From the NCBI GenBank assembly GCA_024330945.1, contig JANDJJ010000009.1:1-40247 (forward strand): a stretch of DNA of 40,247 bases. Reading direction: 5' to 3'. The notes below the pieces were generated by a model. It was not told the origin of the DNA. It ran no database searches and saw only the letters and a program-made list of their open reading frames with translations. The position numbers and the translations under genes were made by a program. Source of the DNA: Nitrospira sp. Lineage in GTDB: Bacteria > Nitrospirota > Nitrospiria > Nitrospirales > Nitrospiraceae. This document shows, piece after piece, positions 23,302-33,202 of this stretch. The number at the start of each line of letters is the position of its first letter. The first letter of the stretch is position 1.

Positions 23302-23550
23302 ATGATTCGCCGCGTGCTGATTCCAGGAGAAGATGATGCCGGGGACAACGTCGGTGGAGTCCATAAGCGACCGCCGATCCCTGATGATTCCCACAAAGCC
23401 GAGTGCCCTAAATTCATGGCTCACGGCCCCTGCGGAGGCGTGCGCAAAGGCGGATTCTGCGAGGTCTATCCGGACATGCAGTGTCCATGGGTTGCATTAT
23501 TTGTCGAGTTGGAAAAAATCGGCCACACCGAGTGGATGAAACAGGTGTGA
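23302..23550 (+). CDS. Small Cys-rich protein resembling the methylenetetrahydrofolate reductase C-terminal (MetV-type) zinc-binding domain
   Basis: 82 aa from ATG 23302; AECPKFMAHGPCGGVRKGGFCEVYPDMQCPW resembles the PF12225-type motif. Confidence 0.7.
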   Translation: MIRRVLIPGEDDAGDNVGGVHKRPPIPDDSHKAECPKFMAHGPCGGVRKGGFCEVYPDMQCPWVALFVELEKIGHTEWMKQV

Positions 23551-23566
23551 GGTTGCGAGGAGAAGA

Positions 23567-23977
23567 ATGCGACGCAAGCGCACAGCCACCAAGACAACGC
23601 AGTTAGGTTACAACGAAAAGCACGCCAAGAGCGGAATCGATGCGCCGCTGCCCGATATCGAAACCTTTCCGAACCAGTACAAAGGGTACGAGATCACCAT
23701 CGACATTCCCGAATATACGGCCATCTGCCCCAAAACCAAGCTGCCGGACTTCGGCACCATCACGCTTCACTACATGCCGGACAAGGAATGTCTCGAGCTC
23801 AAGTCGCTCAAATTGTATATCCATGCCTACCGCAATCTCGGCATCTTCTACGAAAACGCCGTCAACCGCATCCTGCGAGACGTCGTCAAGGCCTGCAAGC
23901 CGGTATGGGCCAAGGTGACCGGGACGTTCAGCGCCAGGGGCGGCCTCTCGAGCAAAATCGAAGCGCGGTATCCTTAG
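23567..23977 (+). CDS. queF: NADPH-dependent 7-cyano-7-deazaguanine (preQ0) reductase
   Basis: 136 aa; YTAICPKTKLPDFGTITLHYMPDKECLELKSLKLYIHAYRNLGIFYENAVNRIL is diagnostic of QueF. Confidence 0.95.
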   Translation: MRRKRTATKTTQLGYNEKHAKSGIDAPLPDIETFPNQYKGYEITIDIPEYTAICPKTKLPDFGTITLHYMPDKECLELKSLKLYIHAYRNLGIFYENAVNRILRDVVKACKPVWAKVTGTFSARGGLSSKIEARYP

Positions 23978-24061
23978 AACCTCTCTGGTCGCCAATCGAT
24001 CAGACGGCCGTTCGCCATCCCAACGCGACGAACGACCGCCGAGACTTGACGGTTTCTTCCC

Positions 24062-24865
24062 ATGGCCATCTACGCAATCGGCGACGTGCAAGGCTGTTCG
24101 AAGTCCCTCCGTGCCCTCCTCGATCGGATTTCTTTCCACCCATCCAAAGATCGGCTCTGGCTGGTCGGCGACCTCGTCAACCGGGGACCCGATTCGCCGG
24201 GCGTCCTCCGATATTTCAAGGAGCTCGGCTCGGCGGCGCAGGTCGTCCTCGGAAACCACGACCTCTTTTTGCTCGCCGCGGCGGAGGGAATTCTTCCGTT
24301 ACGGTCCCAAGACACGTTGCACAACGTACTGGCCTCGCCCGATCGCGATGATCTGCTGTCGTGGCTCAGGCAACAGCCCCTCCACCACCGCGAAGGGACG
24401 TACCTCATGGTCCACGCCGGCTTGCTTCCCCAGTGGACCGTGGAAGAGGCGGTCGAATACGCGCACGAGGTGGAGGAAGTCCTCACGGGACCGGCCCCCC
24501 GACGATTTCTCCACCATCTGTTTCATGATCCACCACGATCATGGTCGGACGGGCTCCGCGGGTGGGAGCGATTGACGACGATCGCCCGCGTGCTGACAAA
24601 ATTGCGCGCCTGCACGCCAGGAGGTGAGATGTCGAATTTTTCCGGACCGCCCGACCTGACCCCGACCGGGTTCGCCCCCTGGTTCCAACTGCCTCATCGT
24701 CGCGGCCACGGGGCGACCGTTATCACGGGTCATTGGGCGGCCCTCGGTCTCAGATTGGCACCGGATCACATCGCCCTGGACACGGGATGTGTATGGGGGA
24801 GGCGCCTCACGGCGGTGCGGCTTGAAGATCGGGCGGTCTTTCAAATCGACTCGCTGGAGCGGTAA
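24062..24865 (+). CDS. apaH: Symmetrical bis(5'-nucleosyl)-tetraphosphatase
   Basis: 267 aa; MAIYAIGDVQGCSKSLRALLDRI, LWLVGDLVNRGPDSPGVLR, VVLGNHDLFLLA. Confidence 0.95.
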   Translation: MAIYAIGDVQGCSKSLRALLDRISFHPSKDRLWLVGDLVNRGPDSPGVLRYFKELGSAAQVVLGNHDLFLLAAAEGILPLRSQDTLHNVLASPDRDDLLSWLRQQPLHHREGTYLMVHAGLLPQWTVEEAVEYAHEVEEVLTGPAPRRFLHHLFHDPPRSWSDGLRGWERLTTIARVLTKLRACTPGGEMSNFSGPPDLTPTGFAPWFQLPHRRGHGATVITGHWAALGLRLAPDHIALDTGCVWGRRLTAVRLEDRAVFQIDSLER

Positions 24866-24898
24866 GGAGGAAGGCACGCCTTTCGGCAAGACCGGCGT

Positions 24899-25687
24899 TC
24901 AGCGATAGGATTCCGGATCCGACGGAAACGTACCCTGCTCGACTTCCTCTTTATATCGGCGGACGGCTTGCAGAGCCTCAGTCTTGAGACTCGCATAGGG
25001 TTTGACAAACTTCGGCACAAAGTCATCGAACAGACCGAGCAGGTCGTACAGCACCAGCACTTGCCCGTCGCAGTGAGGGCCGGCGCCGATGCCGATCGTG
25101 GGGATCGTGAGCTGCTCCGTGACGGTCTTGGCCAAAGGAGCCGGGATGGCCTCCAACACGATCGCCTGCGCCCCGGCCCGTTCCAACGTCTTAGCGTCAG
25201 ATATCAGTTGTTCGGCCTGGCTCTTGTCCCTCCCCCGCACCTTGTAGCCGCCATATTGATTGACCGATTGCGGCGTCATGCCGAGATGCCCGACGACGGG
25301 AATTCCAACGTTGGTCATGGCCTCCACGCGGTCGGCAACGGCCGCCCCTCCCTCCAACTTCACGGCATGGGCCCCCACCCGGAGAAATCGTCCCGCATTC
25401 CGCAGGGCCTCTTCTTTGCCGGCCTGGTACGACATGAAGGGCATATCGCCGATGACCAGTGAATGTCGAACGGCATGAGCGACCAACCTTGTATGGTAGA
25501 GCATCTCGTTCATAGTGACCGACAACGTCGTAGGTTTTCCCTGCACGACTATTCCCAGCGAATCGCCGACCAAGATCGTCTCGATGCCCGCTTGCTCGAC
25601 GATGCGCGCGAACAGGGCGTCGTAGGCGGTCACCACGACGATTTTCTTGCTGTCCCGTTTGTACCGCTGCAAATCGGGAACGGTCAT
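24899..25687 (-). CDS. panB: 3-methyl-2-oxobutanoate hydroxymethyltransferase
   Basis: MTVPDLQRYKRDSKKIVVVTAYDALFARIVEQAGIETILVGDSLG...; ATG overlaps metF stop (TGATG at 25687). Confidence 0.95.
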   Translation of the reverse strand: MTVPDLQRYKRDSKKIVVVTAYDALFARIVEQAGIETILVGDSLGIVVQGKPTTLSVTMNEMLYHTRLVAHAVRHSLVIGDMPFMSYQAGKEEALRNAGRFLRVGAHAVKLEGGAAVADRVEAMTNVGIPVVGHLGMTPQSVNQYGGYKVRGRDKSQAEQLISDAKTLERAGAQAIVLEAIPAPLAKTVTEQLTIPTIGIGAGPHCDGQVLVLYDLLGLFDDFVPKFVKPYASLKTEALQAVRRYKEEVEQGTFPSDPESYR

Positions 25688-26574
25688 CAGCCGATCTGGG
25701 CCTTGGTGAGGATTTCTCCGATTCGATGGACGCCCTTGAGCGCCATGATGTGGACGCCGTCGCAATGGGGGCGCACGGCCTTGATCGTCTCGACGGCGAT
25801 CTCGACGCCCACTTCTTCCGATTTGTCGCCGGCTTTCCGCAGGGCATCAATCATGTCTTGCGGGACCGACATACCGGGAATGTTCGCGTTCATATACTCT
25901 GCCATTTTCGCATTGCGGAGCAGCAAAATCCCGGCCAACACTTTCACCTTGTACGGGCGCACCGCCTTCATGAAACCGGCAAACACCTCGGGATTGTAAA
26001 TGGCCTGGGTTTGAAAGAATTCCGCGCCGGCCTTCACTTTCACCTCGAACTTGGCCAGGACCGGCCCGACCAGTTCGGCTTCCGGCGTCACGGCCGCCCC
26101 GATGGCAAATGAGGTGGCGCCATCAAGCTTATTGCCGACCAGATCATGCCCCTCATTCAGCCCCCGAACCATCTGCATGATTTGAACCGAGTCGAGATCA
26201 TAGACCGGCTTCGCATCCTTGTGGTCGCCGACGGTCGGATAGTCCCCCGTCAGACACAAGACGTTCCTGATGCCGAGCATATGGGCGCCGAGCAGGTCTG
26301 ATTGCATTGCAATGCGGTTTCGATCTCGGCAGGTAAGCTGCATCACCGGATCGTGTCCCATCTCGTAGAGCAGGCGACACACCGGCAACGACCCTGCCCG
26401 CACCACGGCGGCGGTGTTGTCCGTCACATTTACCCCATGAATCCGTCCCAACAACTGCTTGGCACTGTCCAGAATACCAGTGATGTTCGTGCCCTTGGGG
26501 GGGTTGTACTCCACCGTGACCGCAAACTGCCCCTCGTCCAACACCGCTTTGAGCCTTTTGGGTTCCCGTATCAT
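25687..26574 (-). CDS. metF: Methylenetetrahydrofolate reductase
   Basis: 295 aa; VTVEYNPPKG, VNVTDNTAAVVRAGSLPVCRLL, LTCRDRNRIAMQSDLLGAHMLGIRNVLCLTGDYPTVGDH. Confidence 0.93.
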   Translation of the reverse strand: MIREPKRLKAVLDEGQFAVTVEYNPPKGTNITGILDSAKQLLGRIHGVNVTDNTAAVVRAGSLPVCRLLYEMGHDPVMQLTCRDRNRIAMQSDLLGAHMLGIRNVLCLTGDYPTVGDHKDAKPVYDLDSVQIMQMVRGLNEGHDLVGNKLDGATSFAIGAAVTPEAELVGPVLAKFEVKVKAGAEFFQTQAIYNPEVFAGFMKAVRPYKVKVLAGILLLRNAKMAEYMNANIPGMSVPQDMIDALRKAGDKSEEVGVEIAVETIKAVRPHCDGVHIMALKGVHRIGEILTKAQIG

Positions 26575-26686
26575 GATCTCACCTCGGCACTCCCCCTCTT
26601 TCAGTCCTCACAGACCACGCTGGCCCGCCCCTGCCTCTCTCGTCTGACCACCGACGACAGGCCAGCGATGAACAATCCCGCGTTGA

Positions 26687-27571
26687 TCAGCCACCCCTTG
26701 GGGGAGGGACCTCCACCGGGCCGGCGCTCCGTTTTGCCGACTCTACCGTATTGGCCAACAACATCGCGATCGTCATGGGCCCCACTCCGCCCGGCACCGG
26801 GCTGATCCAGCTTGCCTTCTCGCGCACCGGTTCAAAATCGACGTCGCCGCATAATTTCCCGTCCGGCAATTTGTTGGTACCGACGTCGATCACCACCGCT
26901 CCCTCCTTCACCATGTCCGCCGTCACGAACTTCGCTTTTCCGATCGCCACGAGCAACAGATCGGCTTCTCGGCAGACGGCCGGCAGATCTTTGGTCTTGG
27001 AATGACAGATGGTGACGGTGGCATTGCGGTGCAAGAGCATCAGCGCCAACGGTTTCCCCACGATATTGCTCCGGCCGACGACGACCGCCCGTTTGCCCTC
27101 GATCGGCACACCCGTCGATTCGATCATCTTGATGACCCCCTTGGGCGTACAGGCTTCGAAGACCGGGTTCCCTTCGACCAACCGGCCGAAGTTGTAGGGA
27201 TGGAACCCGTCGGCGTCCTTATCGGGGGACACGGCTTCGAGAATGATCCGACTGTCGATATGTTTGGGCAAAGGCAACTGGACCAAGATGCCGTGGACCT
27301 TGGGGTCAGCGTTCTTTTTTTCGATCAGCGCCAGCAATTCGGCCTGCGTCGTCGAAGCGGGCAGTTTGTGATCATCCACGTAGATGCCGGCCAGTTCGCA
27401 GGCCTTCTGCTTGTTCTTCACATAAATGTGCGACGCCGGATCGTCACCGACCAAAATCGTCGCCAAGCCGGGCTTGACGCCGGTCTTGGCCGCCACCGCC
27501 GCCGACTCGACCGCCAATCGTTCCCTCACCTGCTGCGCCAACGCCTTTCCATCAATCAATTGTGCCGCCAC
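26687..27571 (-). CDS. folD: Bifunctional methylenetetrahydrofolate dehydrogenase/cyclohydrolase
   Basis: 294 aa; YVKNKQKACELAGI, GILVQLPLPKHID, VVGRSNIVGKPLALMLLHRNATVTICHSKT, PVPGGVGPMTIAMLLANT. Confidence 0.96.
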   Translation of the reverse strand: MAAQLIDGKALAQQVRERLAVESAAVAAKTGVKPGLATILVGDDPASHIYVKNKQKACELAGIYVDDHKLPASTTQAELLALIEKKNADPKVHGILVQLPLPKHIDSRIILEAVSPDKDADGFHPYNFGRLVEGNPVFEACTPKGVIKMIESTGVPIEGKRAVVVGRSNIVGKPLALMLLHRNATVTICHSKTKDLPAVCREADLLLVAIGKAKFVTADMVKEGAVVIDVGTNKLPDGKLCGDVDFEPVREKASWISPVPGGVGPMTIAMLLANTVESAKRSAGPVEVPPPRGG

Positions 27572-27828
27572 GATCTCCCCCCGACTGTAAAGTGTGACCT
27601 CCCGGCTTAAAGAGGAAGCGAATGCCGGGCCTCCCGTGCCCCCTCGTTCCTATTTTCGAGCCACAACCAGCCTCGCCATAACATAAGAAGTGCGCCAACT
27701 TAGCAGGGCGTTTTTGCCCAAGTCAACGACGCAGGCCGATCAGCCGTCATGAGAAGTTGAAAATAGAAGACGCTGTTTCCGCCTTGCCGTTTATCAGTTG
27801 ATCCGAAGCCGTCTTGCGGCCCCTTTTC

Positions 27829-27858
27829 TTGACACGTTCTTTCACCATTGGCTAGGAT
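27829..27858 (+). promoter_or_regulatory. Sigma70-like promoter upstream of the NHL-propeller gene
   Basis: TTGACA (27829-27834), 18-nt spacer, TAGGAT (27853-27858); 45 nt before ATG 27903. Confidence 0.5.
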
Positions 27859-27902
27859 GCCCTCATTTCAACAAAGTCGGCTCAGTCGCCAAGTCGCCGT
27901 TG

Positions 27903-28916
27903 ATGACTCATCTACAGGCACCACGAATACACGGCACCCTGCGCGGGAGTCTCTTCGCGTCTTCCCTCCTGTTGTGTCTGGCCGCGCCGGTCGGCGCGGC
28001 TCAAATCCTCGGTTTAGAATCTCCCAATTGTTTTGTCGGCGACCAATCCGGAAACGACTATTTCATCTCCAACATCAACGGAGAACCGGAGGCCAAGGAC
28101 AACAACGGATTCATCACCAAGCTGGACGGCCAAGGCAAGATCACGAACCTGAAGTTCATTCAAGGAGGGGTCGCGAACGTGCTCCTCCATGCTCCAAAAG
28201 GCATGGCGCTCGACGGAGACACACTGTACGTTGCGGATCTTGATCAACTCAAGGGGTTCGACAAAACGACGGGGAAACACCTCGTGACCGTTTCGTTTCC
28301 CCCGTCCGCTCCCTCGCAAGGCCCTGTCTCGCTGACGGACGTCGCGGTCGGACCGAACGGCGTGTTGTATGCATCGGATCAAGCCGCCAACGCCATTTAC
28401 CGGGTAGACACGACCGCCGGTCATCGGGTGTCTTTCTTGATCCACGATGATCGATTGGCCGGACCGACGGGGATCGCCGTCCATCCCCACACCGGCCACG
28501 TGATCGCCGTGAGCTGGAACAAGGGGAAAATTTTCGACATTGCTCCCGACGGACGCCTAACAGAATTGGAGTCAAACGGCTTCTTCACGGGACGCTTCCA
28601 AAACCTGAGCGGCGTAGACTTCGACCGCTGGGGGAACATGTACGTGTCGGATCTGACCAAGGGGAAAATCTGGCGCATGACACGGGACGGAAAGTTTCAC
28701 GTGATCGCCGAGTATTTGCCCGCTCCCGCGCACATCGGCATCGATCGCACCAACAACATCATTCTCGTCCCCTATCAATATGACAACGCCGCCGAAATGA
28801 ACGGCCTCGAAACGCCGACCGTCGGCAAATCGAAGAAAGAAAAGCGAACGTTGGCGGACTATGGATTCATCGCCCCGCCGTCCCACTCTCCGACGGGAAG
28901 CTCGGGAAGCAAATGA
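27903..28916 (+). CDS. Exported NHL-repeat/SMP-30-like beta-propeller protein
   Basis: ORF starts at 27798 but internal ATG 27903 gives a signal peptide (GSLFASSLLLCLAAPVGAAQ); repeated LYVADLDQLKGFDKTTG / VAVGPNGVLYASDQAANAIYRVD / DRWGNMYVSDLTKGKIWRM blades. Confidence 0.8.
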   Translation: MTHLQAPRIHGTLRGSLFASSLLLCLAAPVGAAQILGLESPNCFVGDQSGNDYFISNINGEPEAKDNNGFITKLDGQGKITNLKFIQGGVANVLLHAPKGMALDGDTLYVADLDQLKGFDKTTGKHLVTVSFPPSAPSQGPVSLTDVAVGPNGVLYASDQAANAIYRVDTTAGHRVSFLIHDDRLAGPTGIAVHPHTGHVIAVSWNKGKIFDIAPDGRLTELESNGFFTGRFQNLSGVDFDRWGNMYVSDLTKGKIWRMTRDGKFHVIAEYLPAPAHIGIDRTNNIILVPYQYDNAAEMNGLETPTVGKSKKEKRTLADYGFIAPPSHSPTGSSGSK

Positions 28917-29608
28917 GTCTCTGCTCGTATTGCTCAGAGCGAAAGGGAAAGCGACCGTGCCCCGCCCTTGGCGGATCGATTTGCAGTTCCTGTTGCGGCG
29001 AGCATCGCTTGTCCCGCATCAGTTGCCCGCACGATTGCGTCTATCTGGACAACGGAGGAAACTATCAGGAGAAACGCCTCGGTGAGCAACTGATGCCGCG
29101 ACGCCGGGAATTCTATCGCGAACTGGAAGAAATCTCGGGTTTCAAAGGCGTTGCCTTGTTCAACCTGATAGAAGTCGTCACCTACCGCTATTTCCAAGGC
29201 CGTCGGGACGGGCAGGATGCCGAGGTGGTCGCCGCGATCCAAACCTTGCGCCGCGCGCTGAGCCCCTTGCACGTGCCTTCCTCGCCCATGCCCGTGTTTG
29301 CCGAACATCTAAAAAAGGACTACGAAGAGTACCGACAAGAACACCCTGATGAGATCGCCGACGGCTCCGAAGCATCCACGGTCCTCGATCGAGCCGTGAC
29401 ATTCATCACGGGGTTTTCAGGAACCGATTTTCAGTCCAGGCGGTTCCTCAACGGACTGGCCGGCTATGTCAAAACGTATCACCCGGCGCTGGCCGAACAA
29501 CTGCGCACAAAACACGAGGGAGGACGGATCATCCTCCCTGGAACATCCCTGCCGCCGACCGTTTCCAACCCACACGTGCACGGTCCGGGTTGCGAACACC
29601 ACCACTAG
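28913..29608 (+). CDS. Cys-rich N-terminal / His-rich C-terminal conserved hypothetical protein
   Basis: 231 aa; MSLCSYCSERKGKRPCPALGGSICSSCCGEHRLSRISCPHDC... and C-terminal HVHGPGCEHHH; ATGA overlap with preceding gene. Confidence 0.8.
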   Translation: MSLCSYCSERKGKRPCPALGGSICSSCCGEHRLSRISCPHDCVYLDNGGNYQEKRLGEQLMPRRREFYRELEEISGFKGVALFNLIEVVTYRYFQGRRDGQDAEVVAAIQTLRRALSPLHVPSSPMPVFAEHLKKDYEEYRQEHPDEIADGSEASTVLDRAVTFITGFSGTDFQSRRFLNGLAGYVKTYHPALAEQLRTKHEGGRIILPGTSLPPTVSNPHVHGPGCEHHH

Positions 29609-29692
29609 CTGACCGGTGCGCAAATAGGCCGGCCCGGCTCCCGCGGAGAACGGCCGCCTGCTGCATCATCAATGATGGGCCGGCTTCGTGCC

Positions 29693-29720
29693 GCGGTCTT
29701 GCACCGCATCCGGTTTTTTT
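29693..29720 (+). terminator. Possible intrinsic terminator
   Basis: GCGGT-CTTGC-ACCGC hairpin followed by ATCCGGTTTTTTT; about 85 nt after the stop at 29608. Confidence 0.4.
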
Positions 29721-29723
29721 CCA

Positions 29724-30113
29724 CTATTCACTCAGACGAGTCAACAGGCGCTCGATATGTCGCGCCAGCCGAAAATCAGTCTCGTTCGAGAGCGAGACGA
29801 TCTGAAGGCCGCATTGCGTCTCGCTACTCCATCGAACCACGGCCTGGTCGATATCCAGAACCGTTCCGTCCGGCAGCCAGATTCGAACGGCCACCACCCT
29901 GTCGCACGGAGGAGGCGAATCTCCCTCGATTCTCAATCCGTTCAAAGAAAGATCGTGCACGACGACGTTCTGAACGGAACCGTGCACGAAGAGAGAACCG
30001 CGGCAGCCTGTCGATATCCTCCGATACATCCGCCGAGTCGATACAGAACGCATGTCCTCCTCCTTGTTCCTTGGCTGACTCATCGCCAAGGATAGCCCCA
30101 GGAAGAGGCCCAA
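29724..30113 (-). CDS. PilZ domain protein (start may be internal Met)
   Basis: STRRMYRRISTGCRGSLFVHGSVQNVVVHDLSLNGLRIEGD: Arg-rich motif followed by DxSxxG. Confidence 0.75.
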   Translation of the reverse strand: MGLFLGLSLAMSQPRNKEEDMRSVSTRRMYRRISTGCRGSLFVHGSVQNVVVHDLSLNGLRIEGDSPPPCDRVVAVRIWLPDGTVLDIDQAVVRWSSETQCGLQIVSLSNETDFRLARHIERLLTRLSE

Positions 30114-30238
30114 ACCATGCTACAAAAGCTCACCCCCCGAAAGTGGGCCACGCCGACGGAAGATTGCTGCGCTTTTGGGAAAAGCCCACGGGACGATAAG
30201 GACCTGTTCGCCGCTCATTCAGCCACGGAATCGAGACG

Positions 30239-30865
30239 CTAGTCCACGATCGTCACCGTCATCTCGACTCGCTCTTTCGGATTGTCGTGGGCATCGCGAG
30301 GCACGTTCACGATCTTGTCGGCCACGCCGATCCCCTTCACCACTTCGCCGAACACTGTATATTTGTTGTCAAGAAACGGCGAGTCCTCGACCACGATGAA
30401 AAACTGCGATCCGGCCGAATCGGGGTCCTGGGCTCGCGCCATCGAGACGATCCCCCGCTTATGAGAAATGTCATTGAACTCGGCCTTCAGCCGAATGGGA
30501 TTCCCTTTCTCATCAGTCGGCCCTCCCATCCCATAGAGTTCTTTTTTTAAGGAGTCTTTTGTATTGGGGTCGCCGCCTTGAATCATGAAGCCGGGAATGA
30601 CGCGATGAAAGATCGTCCCGTTGTAGAATCCCGATTTCGCCAGCGCGATAAAGTTCTCGACGTGCCTCGGCGCCGCCTCGGGAAAAAATTTGATCTCCAT
30701 GTCGCCGAATTTCGTCTTGATGATCGCTCGCGGCCCTTTCGAGGCTCCGTCTTTTTGACCCGCCGGTTTGTCGGCGGCGACAATCCCGTCGGGAGCCATG
30801 AGAGACAACGTGCATCCCATCAGCACTGTCGCGCAGATCGTCAACATTGCTCGTCGCATAAGCAT
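30239..30865 (-). CDS. Peptidyl-prolyl cis-trans isomerase, cyclophilin type, with signal peptide
   Basis: 208 aa; GDMEIKFFPEAAPRHVENFIALAKSGFYNGTIFHRVIPGFMIQGGDPN...SAGSQFFIV. Confidence 0.95.
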   Translation of the reverse strand: MLMRRAMLTICATVLMGCTLSLMAPDGIVAADKPAGQKDGASKGPRAIIKTKFGDMEIKFFPEAAPRHVENFIALAKSGFYNGTIFHRVIPGFMIQGGDPNTKDSLKKELYGMGGPTDEKGNPIRLKAEFNDISHKRGIVSMARAQDPDSAGSQFFIVVEDSPFLDNKYTVFGEVVKGIGVADKIVNVPRDAHDNPKERVEMTVTIVD

Positions 30866-30890
30866 GATCGGCTCCTTTCCTCAACGTGAT

Positions 30891-31598
30891 TCACCGTTCG
30901 ATCCGTTCCAACGCCAGTTTCGCCGCTTCCTGCTCGGCTTCTTTCTTACTGGATCCCTGTCCGATTCCAAGCGCTTGATCGCCCACGGAAACCTCGACCA
31001 GAAAAAGCTTCTGATGGTCAGGCCCGGTTTCCCGCAGCGTGCGGTACCGCGGCACGAATTGATGTCGTTTTTGGCACCATTCCTGGAGTCTTGTCTTGTA
31101 ATCACTACGACCTGGGGTTGCCTGCATCAATTCCATTGTTCGCAGCTCTTCCGCCAACGTTTCAAGGACGAACGTCCGGCTCGCTTTGATCCCGCCGTCG
31201 AGATACACCGCCGCGATCACCGCCTCCAATCCGTCGGCCAACAATGACGGCTTGTTTCTTCCCATCGACCGCTCTTCGCCTCGTCCCAGTTTGAGATGCG
31301 CACCGAGATCAAGCCGCCGAGCGGCGGCGGCCAGCGATGATTCGCTGACCAAGTCGGCCTTGAGTTTCGAGAGCGCGCCTTCCCTCAACCCCGGATATCG
31401 CGCCGCCAGGTACTCACTGATGATGAGCGACAGCACGGCATCGCCCAAAAACTCGAGTCGCTCGTTGTGGTGAACGTGTTTGTCTCTGTTTTCGTTGACG
31501 TACGACTTATGCGTCAACGCTTCGTCGAGAAGCGCCCTGTTGCGGAAACGATAGGGCAGCGAGATGGGAGGTGAATCGGCCGAGAAAGCCGGTGTCAT
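30891..31598 (-). CDS. rnc: Ribonuclease III
   Basis: 235 aa; NERLEFLGDAVLSLIISEYL, dsRBD DYKTRLQEWCQKRHQFVPRYRTL...GSSKKEAEQEAAKLAL. Confidence 0.96.
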   Translation of the reverse strand: MTPAFSADSPPISLPYRFRNRALLDEALTHKSYVNENRDKHVHHNERLEFLGDAVLSLIISEYLAARYPGLREGALSKLKADLVSESSLAAAARRLDLGAHLKLGRGEERSMGRNKPSLLADGLEAVIAAVYLDGGIKASRTFVLETLAEELRTMELMQATPGRSDYKTRLQEWCQKRHQFVPRYRTLRETGPDHQKLFLVEVSVGDQALGIGQGSSKKEAEQEAAKLALERIER

Positions 31599-31611
31599 CG
31601 TCGAAAAGACA

Positions 31612-32862
31612 CTACGCGTCCACCCGTTTGAAAATCAAACAGGCGTTCACCCCGCCGAATCCAAAGGAATTGGACAAGGCGGCGGTGATGGCGGCAGTTC
31701 TCGCTTTATTGGGCACATAATCCAAATCGCACGCCGGATCAGGATTTTCGAGGTTAATGGTGGGCGGCAACACACCGTGAAAGAGAGCCAGAATGCTGAA
31801 GATCGCTTCCACCCCGCCCGCCGCACCGAGCAGATGGCCGGTCATGGACTTCGTCGAACTGACGGGAATGCCGTAGGCGCGATCGCCGAAGACGGTCTTG
31901 ATGGCGCGCGTCTCAATGGCGTCGGCCATTGTGGACGTTCCATGAGCGTTAATGTAGCCGATTTGATCTTTGCCGATTCCGGCGTCTTCGATGGCCAGTT
32001 CCATGCAACGCACGGCTCCTTCGCCCTCTTCGGGAGGCGCGGTAATGTGATAGGCGTCGCTGTTCATGCCGTACCCGACGATTTCGGCGTACATCCTCGC
32101 GCCGCGACGGCGCGCGTGCTCCAATTCCTCGATCACGACCACCCCGGCGCCTTCTCCCAGCACGAATCCGTCACGGTCTTTGTCAAACGGCCGACTCGCT
32201 CTCGTCGGCTCATCGTTGCGGAACGACAGCGCTTTGGCCGCTGCAAACCCCGCGACGCCCAGAGGTGTCACGGCCGCCTCGGCACCGCCCGCTATCATCA
32301 CATCCGCGCGGCCGTCCTGAATCAGGCGGAACGCGTCCCCGATACAATGATTGCCGGTCGCGCAGGCCGTCACGATGGAAGAATTGGGACCTTTGGCCCC
32401 GGTCCGAATCGCGACCTGTCCGGACGCCAGGTTAATAATGGTCATCGGAATAAAAAACGGCGAGACCCGTCCCGGTCCCTTTTCCTTGAGCACGTCGTGG
32501 TATCGTTCGATCGACCCCAACCCGCCGATCCCGGATCCGATGTAGACGCCGACTCTGGCGGCCTCTTCCTCGGCGATCTTCAGTCCGGCGTCATCCACGG
32601 CCAATTGGGCTGCGCCCACGGCATAGTGGATGAACGCGTCCATTTTCTTGATTTCTTTTTTCTCGATGAACTGCGCCGGATCGAAATCCGTCACCTCACC
32701 GGCGATCTGCGCGTCGTAGCCGGCCGGATCGAACTTCGTAATCCGTCGGATGCCGGATTCTCCGGCGCACAGAGCCGCCCAAGTTTTTTCAACGCCGGTG
32801 CCCAGCGGAGTCACCAACCCCATCCCCGTGACCACCACGCGGCGCTTCGTTCGATCAGGCAT
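31612..32862 (-). CDS. fabF: Beta-ketoacyl-ACP synthase II
   Basis: [21 protein letters not shown]; active-site [30 protein letters not shown]. Confidence 0.96.
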   Translation of the reverse strand: MPDRTKRRVVVTGMGLVTPLGTGVEKTWAALCAGESGIRRITKFDPAGYDAQIAGEVTDFDPAQFIEKKEIKKMDAFIHYAVGAAQLAVDDAGLKIAEEEAARVGVYIGSGIGGLGSIERYHDVLKEKGPGRVSPFFIPMTIINLASGQVAIRTGAKGPNSSIVTACATGNHCIGDAFRLIQDGRADVMIAGGAEAAVTPLGVAGFAAAKALSFRNDEPTRASRPFDKDRDGFVLGEGAGVVVIEELEHARRRGARMYAEIVGYGMNSDAYHITAPPEEGEGAVRCMELAIEDAGIGKDQIGYINAHGTSTMADAIETRAIKTVFGDRAYGIPVSSTKSMTGHLLGAAGGVEAIFSILALFHGVLPPTINLENPDPACDLDYVPNKARTAAITAALSNSFGFGGVNACLIFKRVDA

Positions 32863-32876
32863 GGCCGACTGACGTG

Positions 32877-33110
32877 CTAACATTTTTCCTTGATGTATTC
32901 CAGCGCCTTTCCGACCGTCAGAATTTTTTCGGCGTCCTCGTCAGGAATCTCGATCGAGAACTCCTCCTCCAGCGCCATCACCAGTTCCACAGTATCAAGC
33001 GAATCGGCGCCGAGGTCTTCGACGAAGGACGCTTCCGGCGTCACCTCATCCTCCTCAACACCCAATTGCTCGGCAATGATCTTCTTGACACGCTCCTCAA
33101 CGGTTGCCAT
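32877..33110 (-). CDS. acpP: Acyl carrier protein
   Basis: 77 aa; [51 protein letters not shown] with phosphopantetheine DSL. Confidence 0.97.
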   Translation of the reverse strand: MATVEERVKKIIAEQLGVEEDEVTPEASFVEDLGADSLDTVELVMALEEEFSIEIPDEDAEKILTVGKALEYIKEKC

Positions 33111-33202
33111 CGCTCTGCTTCCCTCCTTCCTCGATAGAACTTTCACCGCGCCGACGCACGTGGGTGCATAACGGCCGCACACGCACTTCAGATTTCCCCG
33201 CG

